From Acidobacteriota bacterium (lineage in GTDB: Bacteria; Acidobacteriota; Blastocatellia; RBC074), in contig JAEUQO010000222.1 of the NCBI GenBank assembly GCA_016789605.1, positions 1-64,000 on the forward strand: a stretch of 64,000 nt of DNA. The letters are read 5' to 3'. The position numbers and the translations under genes are program-made. Under the pieces are notes generated by a model, which saw only the letters and a program-made list of their open reading frames with translations, searched no databases and was not told where the DNA came from. The stretch's first letter is position 1, and each line of letters opens with the position of its first letter. Of this stretch, positions 36,601-46,161 are shown piece after piece.

Positions 36601-37214
36601 TTGGCCGAGAAATTTCCGATGGCGCTCTGTTGTCCGCCATCACCGTTACCGTTGATACCGATGGCTTCACCGTTGAAGTTCGGTTTGTTGCTCAACCCGG
36701 TAATCGGGGTGAATCCCGGCAAGGCTTTGATTAGTTCGGTCGCGTTGCGACCAACCAACGAAAGATTCTGAATCTGTTTGTTAGTCAGTGTCAGACTCTT
36801 TTCGCCGCTATCAGCCGGGGCCAATTGATCAGCCGTCGCCGTCACATCCACTGTGCCTGCGATAGCCGATGCACCTAGTTCGATATCGGAAATGGTACGG
36901 CGGTCACCGGCGCTGACGCGGATGCCCGTACGCTCCCATTTCCCAAAACCAGTTGCTTCGATCGTGATGGTGTATTCTCCTGTGGGTACAGCTGCAAAGG
37001 CGAACACACCCTCAGAGTTGCTCACCGTCCGCCGGGTATCTCCCGTCAGTTGGTTCTTGAGCGTAATGTTAGCGCCTGGAACGACGGCACCTGATTGATC
37101 GGCGACGACGCCGCTCAATTGCCCCGTCAGGTTCTGTCCCAAACCGGTAATGACCGATAAAGACACAACCAGCAGCGCCAACAGCAGCCCAGGGAGCCTC
37201 CTGGATGCTTGCAT
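33624..37214 (-). CDS. Oar-like TonB-dependent receptor with carboxypeptidase-regulatory domain
   Basis: A 1196-residue outer-membrane receptor. After a signal peptide (about 27 residues) a CarboxypepD_reg/CnaB-like domain runs from LSGVVADQSGAVVPGANITLKN to about residue 105, then a plug with NLSLVGRNATELIKALPGF and a long beta-barrel ending in the terminal Phe (ITLGAKFTF) recognised by the Bam machinery. This is the architecture of acidobacterial Oar-like proteins, usually linked to polymer or peptide uptake; the ligand is unknown. The strong AAGGAGG before the ATG at 37214 fixes the start. A divergent winged-helix membrane protein lies upstream. Confidence 0.92.
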   Translation of the reverse strand: MQASRRLPGLLLALLVVSLSVITGLGQNLTGQLSGVVADQSGAVVPGANITLKNQLTGDTRRTVSNSEGVFAFAAVPTGEYTITIEATGFGKWERTGIRVSAGDRRTISDIELGASAIAGTVDVTATADQLAPADSGEKSLTLTNKQIQNLSLVGRNATELIKALPGFTPITGLSNKPNFNGEAIGINGNGDGGQQSAIGNFSANGTRSDALDIVADGAHVSDPGCNCATPININPEMVEEFKVSTSNFGADVSKGPVVLTAISKGGGREFHGSAYLYARHFGLNANDWINNAQGRDRTTGKEIVPRPENRYFFPGGNFGGPVLIPGTKFNKDRNKLFFFVGFEAYRQRLDTGLLRSRVPTEAMRNGDFSDAAYLAKLQSSQLNTAPAGNANNGLTGIVNGRIPANLIDPTGRALINLLPLPNTDPGTNSFGYNYNQAISLDQNMKQTLTRIDYNISEKTKFYARYNVQTELQQFPVGLWWRNAGQVPYPTPVEAPNRSDSVSASLTHVFTPTLTNEVVFGYSFIDFPNQFKDPKKVSKSALNIPFKGLFKSGLDQIPSLTTWGEGPTLLNPGGFDPILFATKHLFNVADNMTKVVGTHTLKFGAYYEHVINNQPGNDNSNGLAVFANWGSNSSGNAVADILLGRLNDYQESTKNVLRNIAFNTFEFYASDSWKVNRKLTVDLGARFYHLGKWYDRQGNGFAVFDASKYNLADARAGKLPGVSWNAKDSSVPLSGAPTRPLYAAPRVGFALDLFGTGKTVLRGGFGRSYYHDAQLTSGLDIAAGLRRVGSTGNTSFAAIDARTTTGDLVNTFEALDPTDDKQPFVDSYSFTLQQRLPFALTLETAYVGNRSRDQLFTADQNLVPLNTAGCRAAAQAGQNCDAFRPFQGYGAVNVVRHIAYQNYNSLQTTLTRQTGRVNFLASYTFSKALGIRNGGNQGSQADVLDLRGHNYGILGYDRTHVFNVAYTVELPNFAKDYLKADNKFARGVLDGWLVSGITQFASGYPLQANSVNFRLSGSLEQTCRFAKNNPATAALCAGRADTDRVTIYNPGNVASVLGTPNTSAQPILTCDPRKGLGENQYANLNCFAPPAQGQSGTYIFPYMKGPGYNSQDLTLSKVFAISEGKRLQFRISANNFLNHPLKSLVENNLNLQYVTDNPDSATPKLVPNDFTKANFGRYTDNKFGRRIITLGAKFTF

Positions 37215-37584
37215 GAGTATTCCTCCTTGCGTTGCCAAAAGAAGAGATTGATGGAAGGTCTAACGAACCGATTGCCTTCCCTTAAGATCCGTGGATAGAC
37301 ATCAGGCTACATTAGCCAGTTTAGCTACTTAGACTCTCCAGCAAAGCGTAAATTGATTGATTGATTGATTTTGGTTGTTTTGGATGTCTTGTCTTCCAGC
37401 TTATAATGCGCGGGCAGGTGCCGCTGCGGGCACATCTTATTTATCTTAAAAGAATAGGTCAACATTCTTACCGCTAACTAACCGTTAGCACGGTCAACAT
37501 CGGCGTCTAACGTTAAAAATTACAGGATATGGCTTGTAATTAGTATAGCGAAAACAAAAGGCCATCTTTTGTCGAGGACAGTTT
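37215..37584. promoter_or_regulatory. Divergent control region with paired TAAC/GTTA palindromes
   Basis: A 370-base gap between the TonB receptor and the winged-helix gene. It contains TAACCGTTA (37479-37487), embedded in a larger GCTAAC/GTTAGC repeat (37473-37489), and TAACGTTA (37508-37515), about 30 bases apart, i.e. three helical turns. A TTGA tetranucleotide run of four and a half copies is at 37353-37370. The palindromes are candidate operators for the adjacent regulator. No gene is seen. Confidence 0.55.
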
Positions 37585-39027
37585 GTGGCAGTCCGTGCGA
37601 ATTCGGAACAACAAGTCCTACTCACCGCGAGCGAGGGAGACGTGCGCCAAGTCCTGGAGCGCGTCCTAAATAGCCGTCATTTCGTCCATGCGCCCAAAAA
37701 ACAGATGTTCTTACGGTTAATCTGTGATTTTTACCTGAGCGGACGCGCCGGTGAGCTGAATGAATACCTGATTGGGCGTGAGGTTTTTGGCAAGAGCGAG
37801 GATTACAACCCGGCAGCCGATCCCATTGTTCGGGTCGGCGCGCACGAACTGCGTAAAAAACTTGAATTGTATTATCAACAAGATGGTGCGCAGGATGATT
37901 TACGATTGGATATCCCGGTCGGCAGTTACGAGCCGATCTTTATCCGTCAGTTTGCCCTCCCGCAGACACCCGCAGAACCAGAGCTGACAATAGAACCGGC
38001 CTCCGTGCCGGTGACACCGCCATCAGCGCAAGTGGGTGAGCTGACTCCATCCGTGACACAGACGCCTCCTGCCCCTGTAACTGAAGAGCCAGTCCCTCTC
38101 AAACTGCAAAAACGGTTACGACTGCTTTACGCCCTGATCGCTCTTTTGGCGGGAAGCCTCCTGGTGTTGGCACTTTTGTATGTCACGCAACCGACCGCAG
38201 CGCCCGTAGACGAGATGTTTTCTCCCAATGGCATTGCCAGACCGGTTTGGTCACCGTTTTTGCAGGAAGACAGCGGCCCGCTGCTGATTTTGAGCAGCCC
38301 TGCCGTTTACCGGCTGATGAATGCGGGAGACACCGAACAGGCGGTGAAAAACTCCGTCGAATTGCCGCCCGACAAAGCCACCATGTTAGGGCAAGCGCTC
38401 AAAGACAATTTTGCCGTGCGCAACAGTCCGGCGAGTCCGCGTCTGGTTTTATCCCTGGATACATATACCGGCTTAGGCGAAGCCATCGCTGCCCACCGTG
38501 TCACAGATTTGCTGCGGGCTGCCAATCGCGACGTTACGCTAAAACGCAGTCGCACGGTCAGCGCCGAAGACCTGAAGGATCACAACGTCATTTTGCTGGG
38601 CAGTGTGTGGTCGAACGAATGGGCGGGCAAGCTGCCGTCGCTGGAAGATTTCGTTTATACCGGACAAGCCACCATCGAAAACCGCCGCCCCCGTGACGGC
38701 GAAGCTGCTGAATATAGTTCGCGCTTTGATCCCGCAACGGGCAAATTGCTGGAAGATTACGCGCTGGTCACCGTCAAACCGAACATCTCTGGCGCGAATG
38801 TGGTGATGGTACTTGCCGGTTTGCGCAGCCCCGGCACCGAAGCCGCCGCCGAATACGTAACCAACAAAACGTACCTAAGCGAACTCAGTCAGCGTTTGCG
38901 GCTGCTCACCGGAAAATCCGGCCCGCCTCGTTATTTTCAGGCGCTGCTTAAAGTTGGCGTCGAAAATGGCATTCCTACCACCATCTCGCTGGTTGCGTTA
39001 CACCCCCTGGCGACCGCTGAAAAGTAG
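37585..39027 (+). CDS. Winged-helix transmembrane regulator (acidobacterial type)
   Basis: A 480-residue protein starting at GTG with GAGGAC seven bases ahead. Residues 20-120 match the N-terminal winged-helix domain seen in many acidobacterial proteins (LNSRHFVHAPKKQMFLRLI, ELNEYLIGREVFGKSEDYNPAADPIVRV then ELRKKLELYY). A Pro/Thr-rich linker (125-172), one membrane span (about 178-200) and a 280-residue extracytoplasmic domain follow. The plan resembles ToxR/CadC one-component sensors: DNA binding inside, sensing outside. It faces the TonB receptor gene and precedes an isomerase-like gene by five bases. The sensor domain is unrecognised. Confidence 0.75.
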   Translation: MAVRANSEQQVLLTASEGDVRQVLERVLNSRHFVHAPKKQMFLRLICDFYLSGRAGELNEYLIGREVFGKSEDYNPAADPIVRVGAHELRKKLELYYQQDGAQDDLRLDIPVGSYEPIFIRQFALPQTPAEPELTIEPASVPVTPPSAQVGELTPSVTQTPPAPVTEEPVPLKLQKRLRLLYALIALLAGSLLVLALLYVTQPTAAPVDEMFSPNGIARPVWSPFLQEDSGPLLILSSPAVYRLMNAGDTEQAVKNSVELPPDKATMLGQALKDNFAVRNSPASPRLVLSLDTYTGLGEAIAAHRVTDLLRAANRDVTLKRSRTVSAEDLKDHNVILLGSVWSNEWAGKLPSLEDFVYTGQATIENRRPRDGEAAEYSSRFDPATGKLLEDYALVTVKPNISGANVVMVLAGLRSPGTEAAAEYVTNKTYLSELSQRLRLLTGKSGPPRYFQALLKVGVENGIPTTISLVALHPLATAEK

Positions 39028-39032
39028 CAAGA

Positions 39033-39977
39033 ATGAAAACTTCCCGTCGGCAATTTTTGTGGCAATCAGCCTGTCTTCCCCTGGCAAGTCAATCCGCATT
39101 AGCGACCGCGTCTTCGCTCGTTGCGGCTGAAGCAAACGCCCAATCCGCGATTCAAGTCGGGTATCACGTCAGTACCTGGGGCGAAAACCTGGAACAAGCG
39201 CTGACTGATCTGGCGGCGTTGGGATTTCGCGGCGTGCAACTGGATGGCAACGCTTACCGCAAGTTTGCTGACCGCCCGGCAGCGTGTAAAGAATTGCTGG
39301 CCGCCAAAAATCTGACGTTGATTTCGCTGTCGGCAGATGGGTTAACCATTCGGAAAGAAACGGAAAAGCAGGAAATCGCCGAACGCATCGCGCTGGCCAA
39401 ATGGGTCAAAGAGGTAGGCGGACAATACCTTCAGGTTGCGGATGCTGCGCGCGCGGAACGCGGCGCGAATGCCTCAGACGATTACCAAAAGCTGGGCAAG
39501 CGTCTGAGCGAAATCGGCAAACGAACGCTGAATGAACACGGCATCAAACTCGGTTATCACAACCAAATGGATTCGCTGGGCGAACGCGGCGACGAAGTCA
39601 GTCGCATTTTGGACGCCGCCGATGCCAAGTATGTCTGGGCCGTGCCGGACGTCGCGCAGATGTTTGTCGCTGGTGGCGACCCGGTGAAATTCGTGCGCGA
39701 CTATGTGCTGCGAATGGCCTACCCGCATTTCAAGGATGCGCTGTTGCAACCGGTTTCAGCGTCGTTGGACGGCACGCGTCCGCGTCCGAAATACAGCTTT
39801 GTCGAATTGGGCCAGGGGAAAATCAATCTTTCAGGCGCGCTGCAAATCATGAAAGATTTTCGCTATCAGGGCTGGCTCATTCTCGAACTGGAACGCACAC
39901 TGGCCGGACGTACACCGAAAGAAAGCGCGCAAATCAGCAAACAATATCTGACCGACCGGTTACGCCTGACACTGTAA
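39033..39977 (+). CDS. Exported sugar-phosphate isomerase/epimerase-like TIM barrel
   Basis: A 314-residue protein with a twin-arginine-like signal (TSRRQFLWQSA, hydrophobic to about residue 35) and a xylose-isomerase-like TIM barrel. Barrel strings include GYHVSTWGENLEQALTDLAALGFRGVQL, KLGYHNQMDS, and HFKDALLQPV, where His/Glu/Asp residues could bind a divalent metal. Substrate unknown; IolE-like inosose dehydratases and 3-keto-sugar enzymes share the fold. Likely co-transcribed with the winged-helix gene. Confidence 0.8.
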   Translation: MKTSRRQFLWQSACLPLASQSALATASSLVAAEANAQSAIQVGYHVSTWGENLEQALTDLAALGFRGVQLDGNAYRKFADRPAACKELLAAKNLTLISLSADGLTIRKETEKQEIAERIALAKWVKEVGGQYLQVADAARAERGANASDDYQKLGKRLSEIGKRTLNEHGIKLGYHNQMDSLGERGDEVSRILDAADAKYVWAVPDVAQMFVAGGDPVKFVRDYVLRMAYPHFKDALLQPVSASLDGTRPRPKYSFVELGQGKINLSGALQIMKDFRYQGWLILELERTLAGRTPKESAQISKQYLTDRLRLTL

Positions 39978-39986
39978 CAACTCAGC

Positions 39987-41009
39987 TCATTCAATCGCCT
40001 GGGCAGGTTTGAACCGTGGATCACCAAAGAGCAACGCCTGTAACGCGCGCCCGACATCACGTCGTTGCCCCAGCGGCGGACTCCAACGTTGCGCCTGCCC
40101 GGCAACATCAAGTTGCAATCCCCACAGCGGCAACAAACTTTCGACCTCTGCCGTGATGCGCATATCGCCATAACTTTGCGGCTCGCCTTCGATCGGCGCG
40201 ATCAATCCGTCAGCAAACCAGCGGAAGATTTCAAACCGGCGACGTGTTTCGGCATTGGCCAACGCCGCCGCAGGCAAATCATCCATTGTGGTGACATCCG
40301 CCGAACCGCCCCGTGCCACCAACGGCGCACTAAACCACGGCACGCGAACGCCATCCACATACATTCGTCCGTTGGCGACATACACCGAACGCCACAACAA
40401 CAACCACCCCGGCGCAGGCATAACACGCGCATGTTCAATCTGATGTCCGCGCTGCGCCGCCAATTGTCGTTGCACTTCGACGGCGCGGTGGTGCTGCCAA
40501 CCGCCAAAACACAAATACAAACTCGACAACAACAACGCGATGCGCACAGGCCGCATTTGTACAGAACGCGCGGTCAGATAGACGCCAATGGCCAGAATGA
40601 TCGTGTAAATCGGGTCTACGATGCCCACCCAATCCCAGGCAATGCGCACATTGCTAAACGGCAACAAAAACTGTGTGCCGTAACTGGTGAACATATCCAA
40701 CGGCGCATGCGTCGCATAGCCGATGAGCGCCGCCAGAATCACAGCGGCGCGTTGATCCTTGAACCGCTTCAGCCACAAAAACGGCAGCGCCGCAATCAAT
40801 CCACCAATGGGAATAAACGCCAGGCTGTGGGTGAAATGGCGATGATAAGTCCAGCCGACGGTCGGGTCATTGAACGAAAAGATAAAGACATCCAGATCAG
40901 CGACCATGCCGCCAATAGCGCCGATCCAGCCCGCGCCTTGCGGCAAGCGACGTTTCAGCACTGCTTGCGCGGCTGCCGCGCCCAATACGCCTTGCGTAAT
41001 TGAATCCAT
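39987..41009 (-). CDS. DUF457/YdjM-type inner-membrane metal-dependent hydrolase
   Basis: A 340-residue multi-pass protein. The N-terminal MDSITQGVLGAAAAQAVL, the HRHFTHSLAF histidine motif, and HAPLDMFTSYGTQFLLPF are diagnostic of the YdjM/DUF457 family, thought to be membrane-bound metal hydrolases related to phospholipase C. At least four membrane spans lie in the first 190 residues; a C-terminal domain of about 130 residues is exported or cytoplasmic. GGAG precedes the ATG. Convergent with the TIM-barrel gene, nine bases apart. Confidence 0.85.
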   Translation of the reverse strand: MDSITQGVLGAAAAQAVLKRRLPQGAGWIGAIGGMVADLDVFIFSFNDPTVGWTYHRHFTHSLAFIPIGGLIAALPFLWLKRFKDQRAAVILAALIGYATHAPLDMFTSYGTQFLLPFSNVRIAWDWVGIVDPIYTIILAIGVYLTARSVQMRPVRIALLLSSLYLCFGGWQHHRAVEVQRQLAAQRGHQIEHARVMPAPGWLLLWRSVYVANGRMYVDGVRVPWFSAPLVARGGSADVTTMDDLPAAALANAETRRRFEIFRWFADGLIAPIEGEPQSYGDMRITAEVESLLPLWGLQLDVAGQAQRWSPPLGQRRDVGRALQALLFGDPRFKPAQAIE

Positions 41010-41051
41010 GCAACTTGCTCCGCCAATTAAAGAGGGTTAGCTTACTGCGCG

Positions 41052-41717
41052 ATGCGCGACAGTCTAGCCGGTTCACCCCAAAAGCGAAATCCAGCGATTT
41101 CCGTCATCACCACACAAAGCGTCGTCACCTTGGCGCACGAATTAGCCGCGCGCGACGCCGACCTGGCGCGTGTCGTGCAACAGTTCGGCGCGCCGCCGCT
41201 GTGGGCGCGACAGCCCGGATTTGCCACGCTGGTTCATATCATTCTCGAACAGCAGGTTTCGCTGGCCTCGGCCAAGGCCGCGTTTAATCGCCTGGGCGAA
41301 GCAATCGAAATTACGCCAACGGCCTTTCTGACGTTGGACGATGAGCAGTTAAAAACCATCGGATTCAGCCGCCAGAAAACCCGTTATTGTCGTTTGCTGG
41401 CCGAAGCCGTGTTGGATGGCACGCTGGATTTGCCCCGCTTACCAAAACTCGACGACGAGCAAGTACGCGCGGCGCTGACTTCGCTGACAGGCATTGGTGA
41501 CTGGACGGCGGATATTTATTTGCTGATGGCATTGCGGCGCGCAGACATCTGGCCCAAAGGCGATTTGGCATTGTTGGTGGCGGCGCAACGGCTGAAGCAA
41601 TTGCCATCACGCCCGACACACGAAGAATTTCTGGCGCTGGGAGAAAGCTGGCGACCGTATCGCGCCGTCGCCGCGCGTTTGCTGTGGCATTACTATCTGA
41701 GCGCGCCGCGCAAATGA
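41052..41717 (+). CDS. AlkA-like DNA-3-methyladenine glycosylase (HhH-GPD)
   Basis: A 221-residue base-excision repair glycosylase. The helix-hairpin-helix LTSLTGIGDWTADIYLLMALRRADIWPKGDLAL contains the G-I-G hairpin and the catalytic aspartate in GDLAL. ILEQQVSLASAKAAF is the preceding conserved helix. It lacks the N-terminal domain of E. coli AlkA and resembles compact AlkA/Mag1 types. The ATG has no clear ribosome site and the true start may lie slightly downstream. Confidence 0.9.
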   Translation: MRDSLAGSPQKRNPAISVITTQSVVTLAHELAARDADLARVVQQFGAPPLWARQPGFATLVHIILEQQVSLASAKAAFNRLGEAIEITPTAFLTLDDEQLKTIGFSRQKTRYCRLLAEAVLDGTLDLPRLPKLDDEQVRAALTSLTGIGDWTADIYLLMALRRADIWPKGDLALLVAAQRLKQLPSRPTHEEFLALGESWRPYRAVAARLLWHYYLSAPRK

Positions 41718-41727
41718 GGTGCTGTTT

Positions 41728-42870
41728 TCAGTTTGCCAACAGCATTTCGCCACCGGCATAGCCGGTCATTTCCAACCATCCCCAACCGCGCACAGCACGC
41801 CCTTGCCGTGTGCCGCTGACTTCGACAAGACCGCTCCAAACCGTCAAGCCGGTGGTTTCGCCCGCACGCAATTCCTGCTCAGCCACAACTGCGCGGATGG
41901 TCAAATCAAGATTTTGGCCGGGCGATTGTGCACGCCACATCACCGGATATTGCGCGCCACTGGCGGGCGAATTCCACTGTGTCAGTGGCGTCAACGTGAA
42001 TTCTTCAGCGGCAAGCGAGGTGTTGCCGCTGTCAGCAGTGAGCGTCGCAAATGATTCCAGGCCGTGCGGACTGTCATCATTGCGCGACTGATAGAGCAAC
42101 AAATCCGTGCCGTCGTCCAATTGCAACGCCAGCTGATCCCAACCGCGCTGACCGTTTTCCAGAAACGTCGTGCCGAATTCATGATCCAGCCAGCTTGTGC
42201 CGCTGACTTCAAATTGTTGCTGATTGAATGTGATGGCGCCACGCGTCGGCAACCGCGTTTGCGAATAAAAATGCGTGGCATTGACGGGCAACACACCTTT
42301 TTGCACAACCCCGTCCGCGCCGTGCGAAATCGGTTCGCCCCCTGAAGCCAACGTCAATTCTAAACCGCAGTCATCAGCCAGCGCGCGCAACACCTGTTCG
42401 CCCGTCGCGTTCTCTGTCGCATCCCAATCTTCATTCCAAAGATGAAAGCGTTCTGCTTCCGCGCCAGCCCAACTGACACCGGCGCGATTGATTCGCTCGG
42501 CATGGCGAAACTGTTGCCCGTTCACATCCGTCACCGCCAGTTGCGTCACATACAAATCGCGCACGGCCCAACGCGAAGGATTCTCAGGTTTGAAATTGAC
42601 ACCGACGCGTATGAATTTCAGTTGATAGCCAAACGTGCGACCGTCTTTGGCCGTCAGGCGTCCGTGATAGCTCCACCACTCAACGCGATAGTCTGGATGA
42701 CTGACGCGATCACGCACGGCTTCAAATGCATACGGCGGTTGTGCAACGCGCCATTCTTCATCCGCCGCGCGCGAAGACAACCGTGCGCCGCCCGCCAGCA
42801 AGACGGCCAGCAGCGCCACGGGCCAAAGCACGCGCCAAACGCGTCCGGACTGTACCTGCGGTATTCTCAT
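41728..42870 (-). CDS. AttH/CrtC-like lipocalin-fold protein
   Basis: A 380-residue exported protein (N-terminal hydrophobic anchor about 12-30). The AttH signature is clear: [34 protein letters not shown], then [24 protein letters not shown] and [35 protein letters not shown]. Related proteins include carotenoid 1,2-hydratase and NE1406. Its ATG overlaps the permease stop by four bases (ATGA), so it is translated with that ABC transporter, as in Agrobacterium attEFGH. Ligand unknown, probably a lipid-like molecule. Confidence 0.9.
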   Translation of the reverse strand: MRIPQVQSGRVWRVLWPVALLAVLLAGGARLSSRAADEEWRVAQPPYAFEAVRDRVSHPDYRVEWWSYHGRLTAKDGRTFGYQLKFIRVGVNFKPENPSRWAVRDLYVTQLAVTDVNGQQFRHAERINRAGVSWAGAEAERFHLWNEDWDATENATGEQVLRALADDCGLELTLASGGEPISHGADGVVQKGVLPVNATHFYSQTRLPTRGAITFNQQQFEVSGTSWLDHEFGTTFLENGQRGWDQLALQLDDGTDLLLYQSRNDDSPHGLESFATLTADSGNTSLAAEEFTLTPLTQWNSPASGAQYPVMWRAQSPGQNLDLTIRAVVAEQELRAGETTGLTVWSGLVEVSGTRQGRAVRGWGWLEMTGYAGGEMLLAN

Positions 42871-45455
42871 TCTTCGACGACCTCTTCAGCGGTTTGCAAC
42901 TGCGAAGCGCGCCGCGCCGGATACAATCCTGACAACGCCGTTGCGAGCAAAATCAACAACGACGATTGCGCCAGAAATCCCCAAGGCACGCGAAATTGAA
43001 TCGTCCAGCCAAAGCTTTGCACGTTGATCACGTAAATCAGCACCAGCGAGAGCAACAGTCCGACGCCTGCGCCCACGCTTTGGCTGACGGCTCCCATCAA
43101 ACCGGCTTCGATCACGACCATCTTGCGCACCTGACGACGATCCGCGCCCACCAACCGCAACACGGCGATTTCGCGTTTGCGTTCCAGAATCAAAGTCAGC
43201 AAGGTTGTCGCCACGCCCAGAATCGCGACAAAGATGGCAATCACTTCCAGCGCATATGTGATGGCAAACGTGCTGTCAAAAATGCGCAAGACTTCCTGTC
43301 GAATCGAGGCGTTGGTGTAAATCAACACGCGGTAATTGCTGCCGAACTGGCGCAACAGGTCTTCGCGTACGGCGTCGGCGTCAGCGCCGGGACGCAAATA
43401 CACGGTCAGGCTGGTGGCTTGCGGTTCGCCGAAATACTTCGTGAAAGTGCCGCGATCCATCACGATGATGCCGCGGTCGCTGGAATAGTCGTAATACACC
43501 GCCGCGATGCGAAACGTGCGGTCGCCTTGCGGAGTTGTCAGCGAGATGACGTCGCCGACTTGCGTGGCGTATTTGAGCGCGAAACTTTCTGACACGATCA
43601 CCGCATCTTGCCCGATGCAGGAACGAATCGCGGCTTTGCCCGCTTCGGCGCCGGTCGGCGCTTTGAAAAGCAAATGCCCGTGCGCTTCCTGCTTGGCAAA
43701 TTCGCCCGTGCCCAACGTCACCAATCCGCCGCCATAAGCAATGTCGAAATTGCGAAAGCGATCTGCCGCCGCGACCGCCGGATGCGCGCTGACAATGCGC
43801 TCGACTTCGGGTGAAAAGACCGCGTCCGTCGCAACGTTGTGACGCGTCGCCGGTCGCAGATACAAATCGGCAACCAGCGTCTGGTTCACCCAATACACGA
43901 CCGTTTCGCGAAAGCTGCCGATCATCACCGCAATCGCCGTCATCATCGAAAGGCTGACGGCCAGCGCGGCTACTGAAATGGAAATGCGCGGAATCGCTCC
44001 CGCCAGGTTGGCGTTGGCCAGACGGCCTTCGATTTTGAACAAACGAAACAGCGGTTTGTCGCCCAACCGGCCCAGGGCAAACAACACCGCAGGCACCAAA
44101 AACGCTGCGCCAAACACAATCGCCAGCGCTGACGCATAACCAAACGCAGGCAACCCATTCACCGCCGGTTGACGCGCAAACCACCACGCAGCCGCCAGCA
44201 AACACAACGGCAAAACCACATAGCGCGCGCGCAACCGAAAGCGCGAAATCAGATGATCGCTGCCGCGCATCGCAGCCGTCGGCGCGACGCGTGCGGCTTC
44301 GAGGGCGGGAACCGCCGCCGCCAATAACGACAACGGCAAACCTAATCCGAAGGCGATCCAGACGTGTTGCCAGGCGAGCGGTGGCGGTTCTGCCGCTGCC
44401 GCGATGTACAACGCGTTGACGGTCGTCGCGGTTAATTTCACCGCGCCAAACGACAACACGCGCCCAAACAACAACCCCAGCGAACAACCGATCACAGCCA
44501 GCGCCAGCGCTTCGGCCAGAAACAGCGCCAAGACGGTTCCACGCGTAGCGCCCAGCGCACGCAATGTGCCGATTTCAGCACGCCGCGTGATCACCGAAAT
44601 CGAAACCGTGTTGTAAATCAAAAACAGCCCGACCAGCAGCGCGATGTATGACAACGCCGTCAGGTTGAAATGAAACGCCGCCAGCATTTTTTCGACCTGG
44701 CTGCCACGCCGCGCCGGACGTTGCACGCGCAAACCGGCGGGCAATCGTTCGGCAATGGCGCGCTCTGCGGCAGCGAGTTGCGCGGCGTCTTTTAACCGCA
44801 CATCCAACCGATCAATGCGTCCCAACCGATGAAACGCCCATTGCGCCGACGCCAGATCAAGCAAAGCGAAATTGCCATCCATCGTGCGCGCCGGGCCTTC
44901 GTCCTTGAGCACGCCGCGAACCGTGTATGGCTCGGCTTTGTCGGCGAATGTCAGCTCTACCGTTTGGCCAATATTCAGCTTGTGTTTGCGGGTGAATTTT
45001 TCGGTGAGAATGACGCTGCGCGCGTCGCTGAGCAGTTGCAGAAACTGACGCGCACTGGCCGTTTGCGTTTCCGCATTGGCGCGCAATTGGTAATCGCGCA
45101 ACGAACGGTCGCGCAAAATATCCACGCCCAAAACGCGCAAGGATTCGCTTCGTTTGTCGGCGAGCGTGATTTCCGCATCGCCTTCGATCACGGGGCTGAC
45201 CTGGCCGTAGGTGCGCAACCAGCCCAGGTCTTTGATCAGCAACTCGTCAAAGCCCGCGCCCGCGCCGACAATTTCCAGCGAAGTCTTTCCGGCGACGGTT
45301 TCGATGGCTTTTTCAAATCCGCGCACGGAACTGGCGTTGGTCATTTGAATCGCCAGCACCACGGCCACGCCCAGCGCAATGCCCAGCACGGTTGCGCACG
45401 AACGCAGCTTTTCCTGCGCCAGATGCCGCCAGATGAATTGCCTAAACAAACGCAC
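42867..45455 (-). CDS. Large FtsX-type ABC permease (AttF/AttG-like)
   Basis: An 862-residue permease with two FtsX domains: an N-terminal span plus periplasmic domain, a central block of about six membrane spans, a second periplasmic domain, and a C-terminal FtsX unit ending [21 protein letters not shown]. Coupling-helix strings [15 protein letters not shown] and [15 protein letters not shown] precede the membrane clusters. The GTG at 45455 is preferred (GAGGAG ten bases ahead) to an ATG at 45500; it overlaps the ATPase end by 14 bases. It is the transporter core of an Att-like export or lipid-handling system. Confidence 0.88.
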   Translation of the reverse strand: MRLFRQFIWRHLAQEKLRSCATVLGIALGVAVVLAIQMTNASSVRGFEKAIETVAGKTSLEIVGAGAGFDELLIKDLGWLRTYGQVSPVIEGDAEITLADKRSESLRVLGVDILRDRSLRDYQLRANAETQTASARQFLQLLSDARSVILTEKFTRKHKLNIGQTVELTFADKAEPYTVRGVLKDEGPARTMDGNFALLDLASAQWAFHRLGRIDRLDVRLKDAAQLAAAERAIAERLPAGLRVQRPARRGSQVEKMLAAFHFNLTALSYIALLVGLFLIYNTVSISVITRRAEIGTLRALGATRGTVLALFLAEALALAVIGCSLGLLFGRVLSFGAVKLTATTVNALYIAAAAEPPPLAWQHVWIAFGLGLPLSLLAAAVPALEAARVAPTAAMRGSDHLISRFRLRARYVVLPLCLLAAAWWFARQPAVNGLPAFGYASALAIVFGAAFLVPAVLFALGRLGDKPLFRLFKIEGRLANANLAGAIPRISISVAALAVSLSMMTAIAVMIGSFRETVVYWVNQTLVADLYLRPATRHNVATDAVFSPEVERIVSAHPAVAAADRFRNFDIAYGGGLVTLGTGEFAKQEAHGHLLFKAPTGAEAGKAAIRSCIGQDAVIVSESFALKYATQVGDVISLTTPQGDRTFRIAAVYYDYSSDRGIIVMDRGTFTKYFGEPQATSLTVYLRPGADADAVREDLLRQFGSNYRVLIYTNASIRQEVLRIFDSTFAITYALEVIAIFVAILGVATTLLTLILERKREIAVLRLVGADRRQVRKMVVIEAGLMGAVSQSVGAGVGLLLSLVLIYVINVQSFGWTIQFRVPWGFLAQSSLLILLATALSGLYPARRASQLQTAEEVVEE

Positions 45456-46161
45456 GCGGGGTTGGCTCCTCAATGGCGGACGTGGTTTCGACGCTCGCAA
45501 TTTTGCCGTCGCGCATGCGAATGATGCGCTGTGCCGCTGCGGCAGTTTCCGCGCCGTGGGTTGCCAGCAGAATCGTCAGCTGCAATTCGCGATTCAGTTC
45601 GCCCAACAAATTCAGTACGCGCGCGCCGTTTTCCGAATCCAGATTGCCGGTCGGTTCATCGGCGATCAGCAATGCCGGTTCGTGAATGATCGCGCGCGCC
45701 ATTGCCGCGCGTTGCATTTCGCCGCCCGAAAGCTGTTGCGGATAGTGGCGCAAGCGATGCGTCAAACCGACGCGTTCTGCCAATTCGCCCGCGCGACGTT
45801 CAGCGGCGGTCACGTCTCCGCCTGCCAACAAAACCGGCAACGTGATGTTTTCGCGTACGGTCAACGTCGGCAACAAATTGAAAAACTGAAAGACAAATCC
45901 GATGCGTTCGCGCCGCAATTTGGTCAATTGATCGTCATTGAGCTGGGCAAGGTCGGCGGTTTCAATGCGCAATCGTCCGGCAGTCGGGCGATCCATTGCG
46001 CCGCACAAATGCAACAACGAGGATTTGCCACAACCGGATGGCCCCATCAGAGCCACAAAATCTCCTGCCGCCAGCGAAAGCGAAACGCCGCGCACGGCTT
46101 CGACCGGCGTTTCTCCGCCCACATAGGTTTTGCGCACATCCTCAACGGACAGAATGATCAC
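45442..46161 (-). CDS. ABC transporter ATP-binding protein (AttE/LolD-like)
   Basis: A 239-residue ATPase with Walker [10 protein letters not shown], signature [14 protein letters not shown] and Walker [18 protein letters not shown]. It matches the LolD/MacB group. The ATG overlaps the stop of the SRPBCC gene by four bases and its own end overlaps the permease start, giving a tightly coupled operon of SRPBCC, ATPase, permease and AttH. Confidence 0.92.
   Translation of the reverse strand: MIILSVEDVRKTYVGGETPVEAVRGVSLSLAAGDFVALMGPSGCGKSSLLHLCGAMDRPTAGRLRIETADLAQLNDDQLTKLRRERIGFVFQFFNLLPTLTVRENITLPVLLAGGDVTAAERRAGELAERVGLTHRLRHYPQQLSGGEMQRAAMARAIIHEPALLIADEPTGNLDSENGARVLNLLGELNRELQLTILLATHGAETAAAAQRIIRMRDGKIASVETTSAIEEPTPRAFV

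Noticed and set aside
37353..37370. TTGA tetranucleotide run as a phase-variation switch
   Set aside because: It has only four and a half copies and lies far from either start codon and outside any recognised promoter spacer, so an on/off role is not supported.
43381..44487. A 368-codon alternative frame on the same strand as the large Att-like permease
   Set aside because: Entirely within the permease frame, which shows membrane segments and conserved coupling motifs; the alternative product is a Gly/Arg/Cys-rich shadow.
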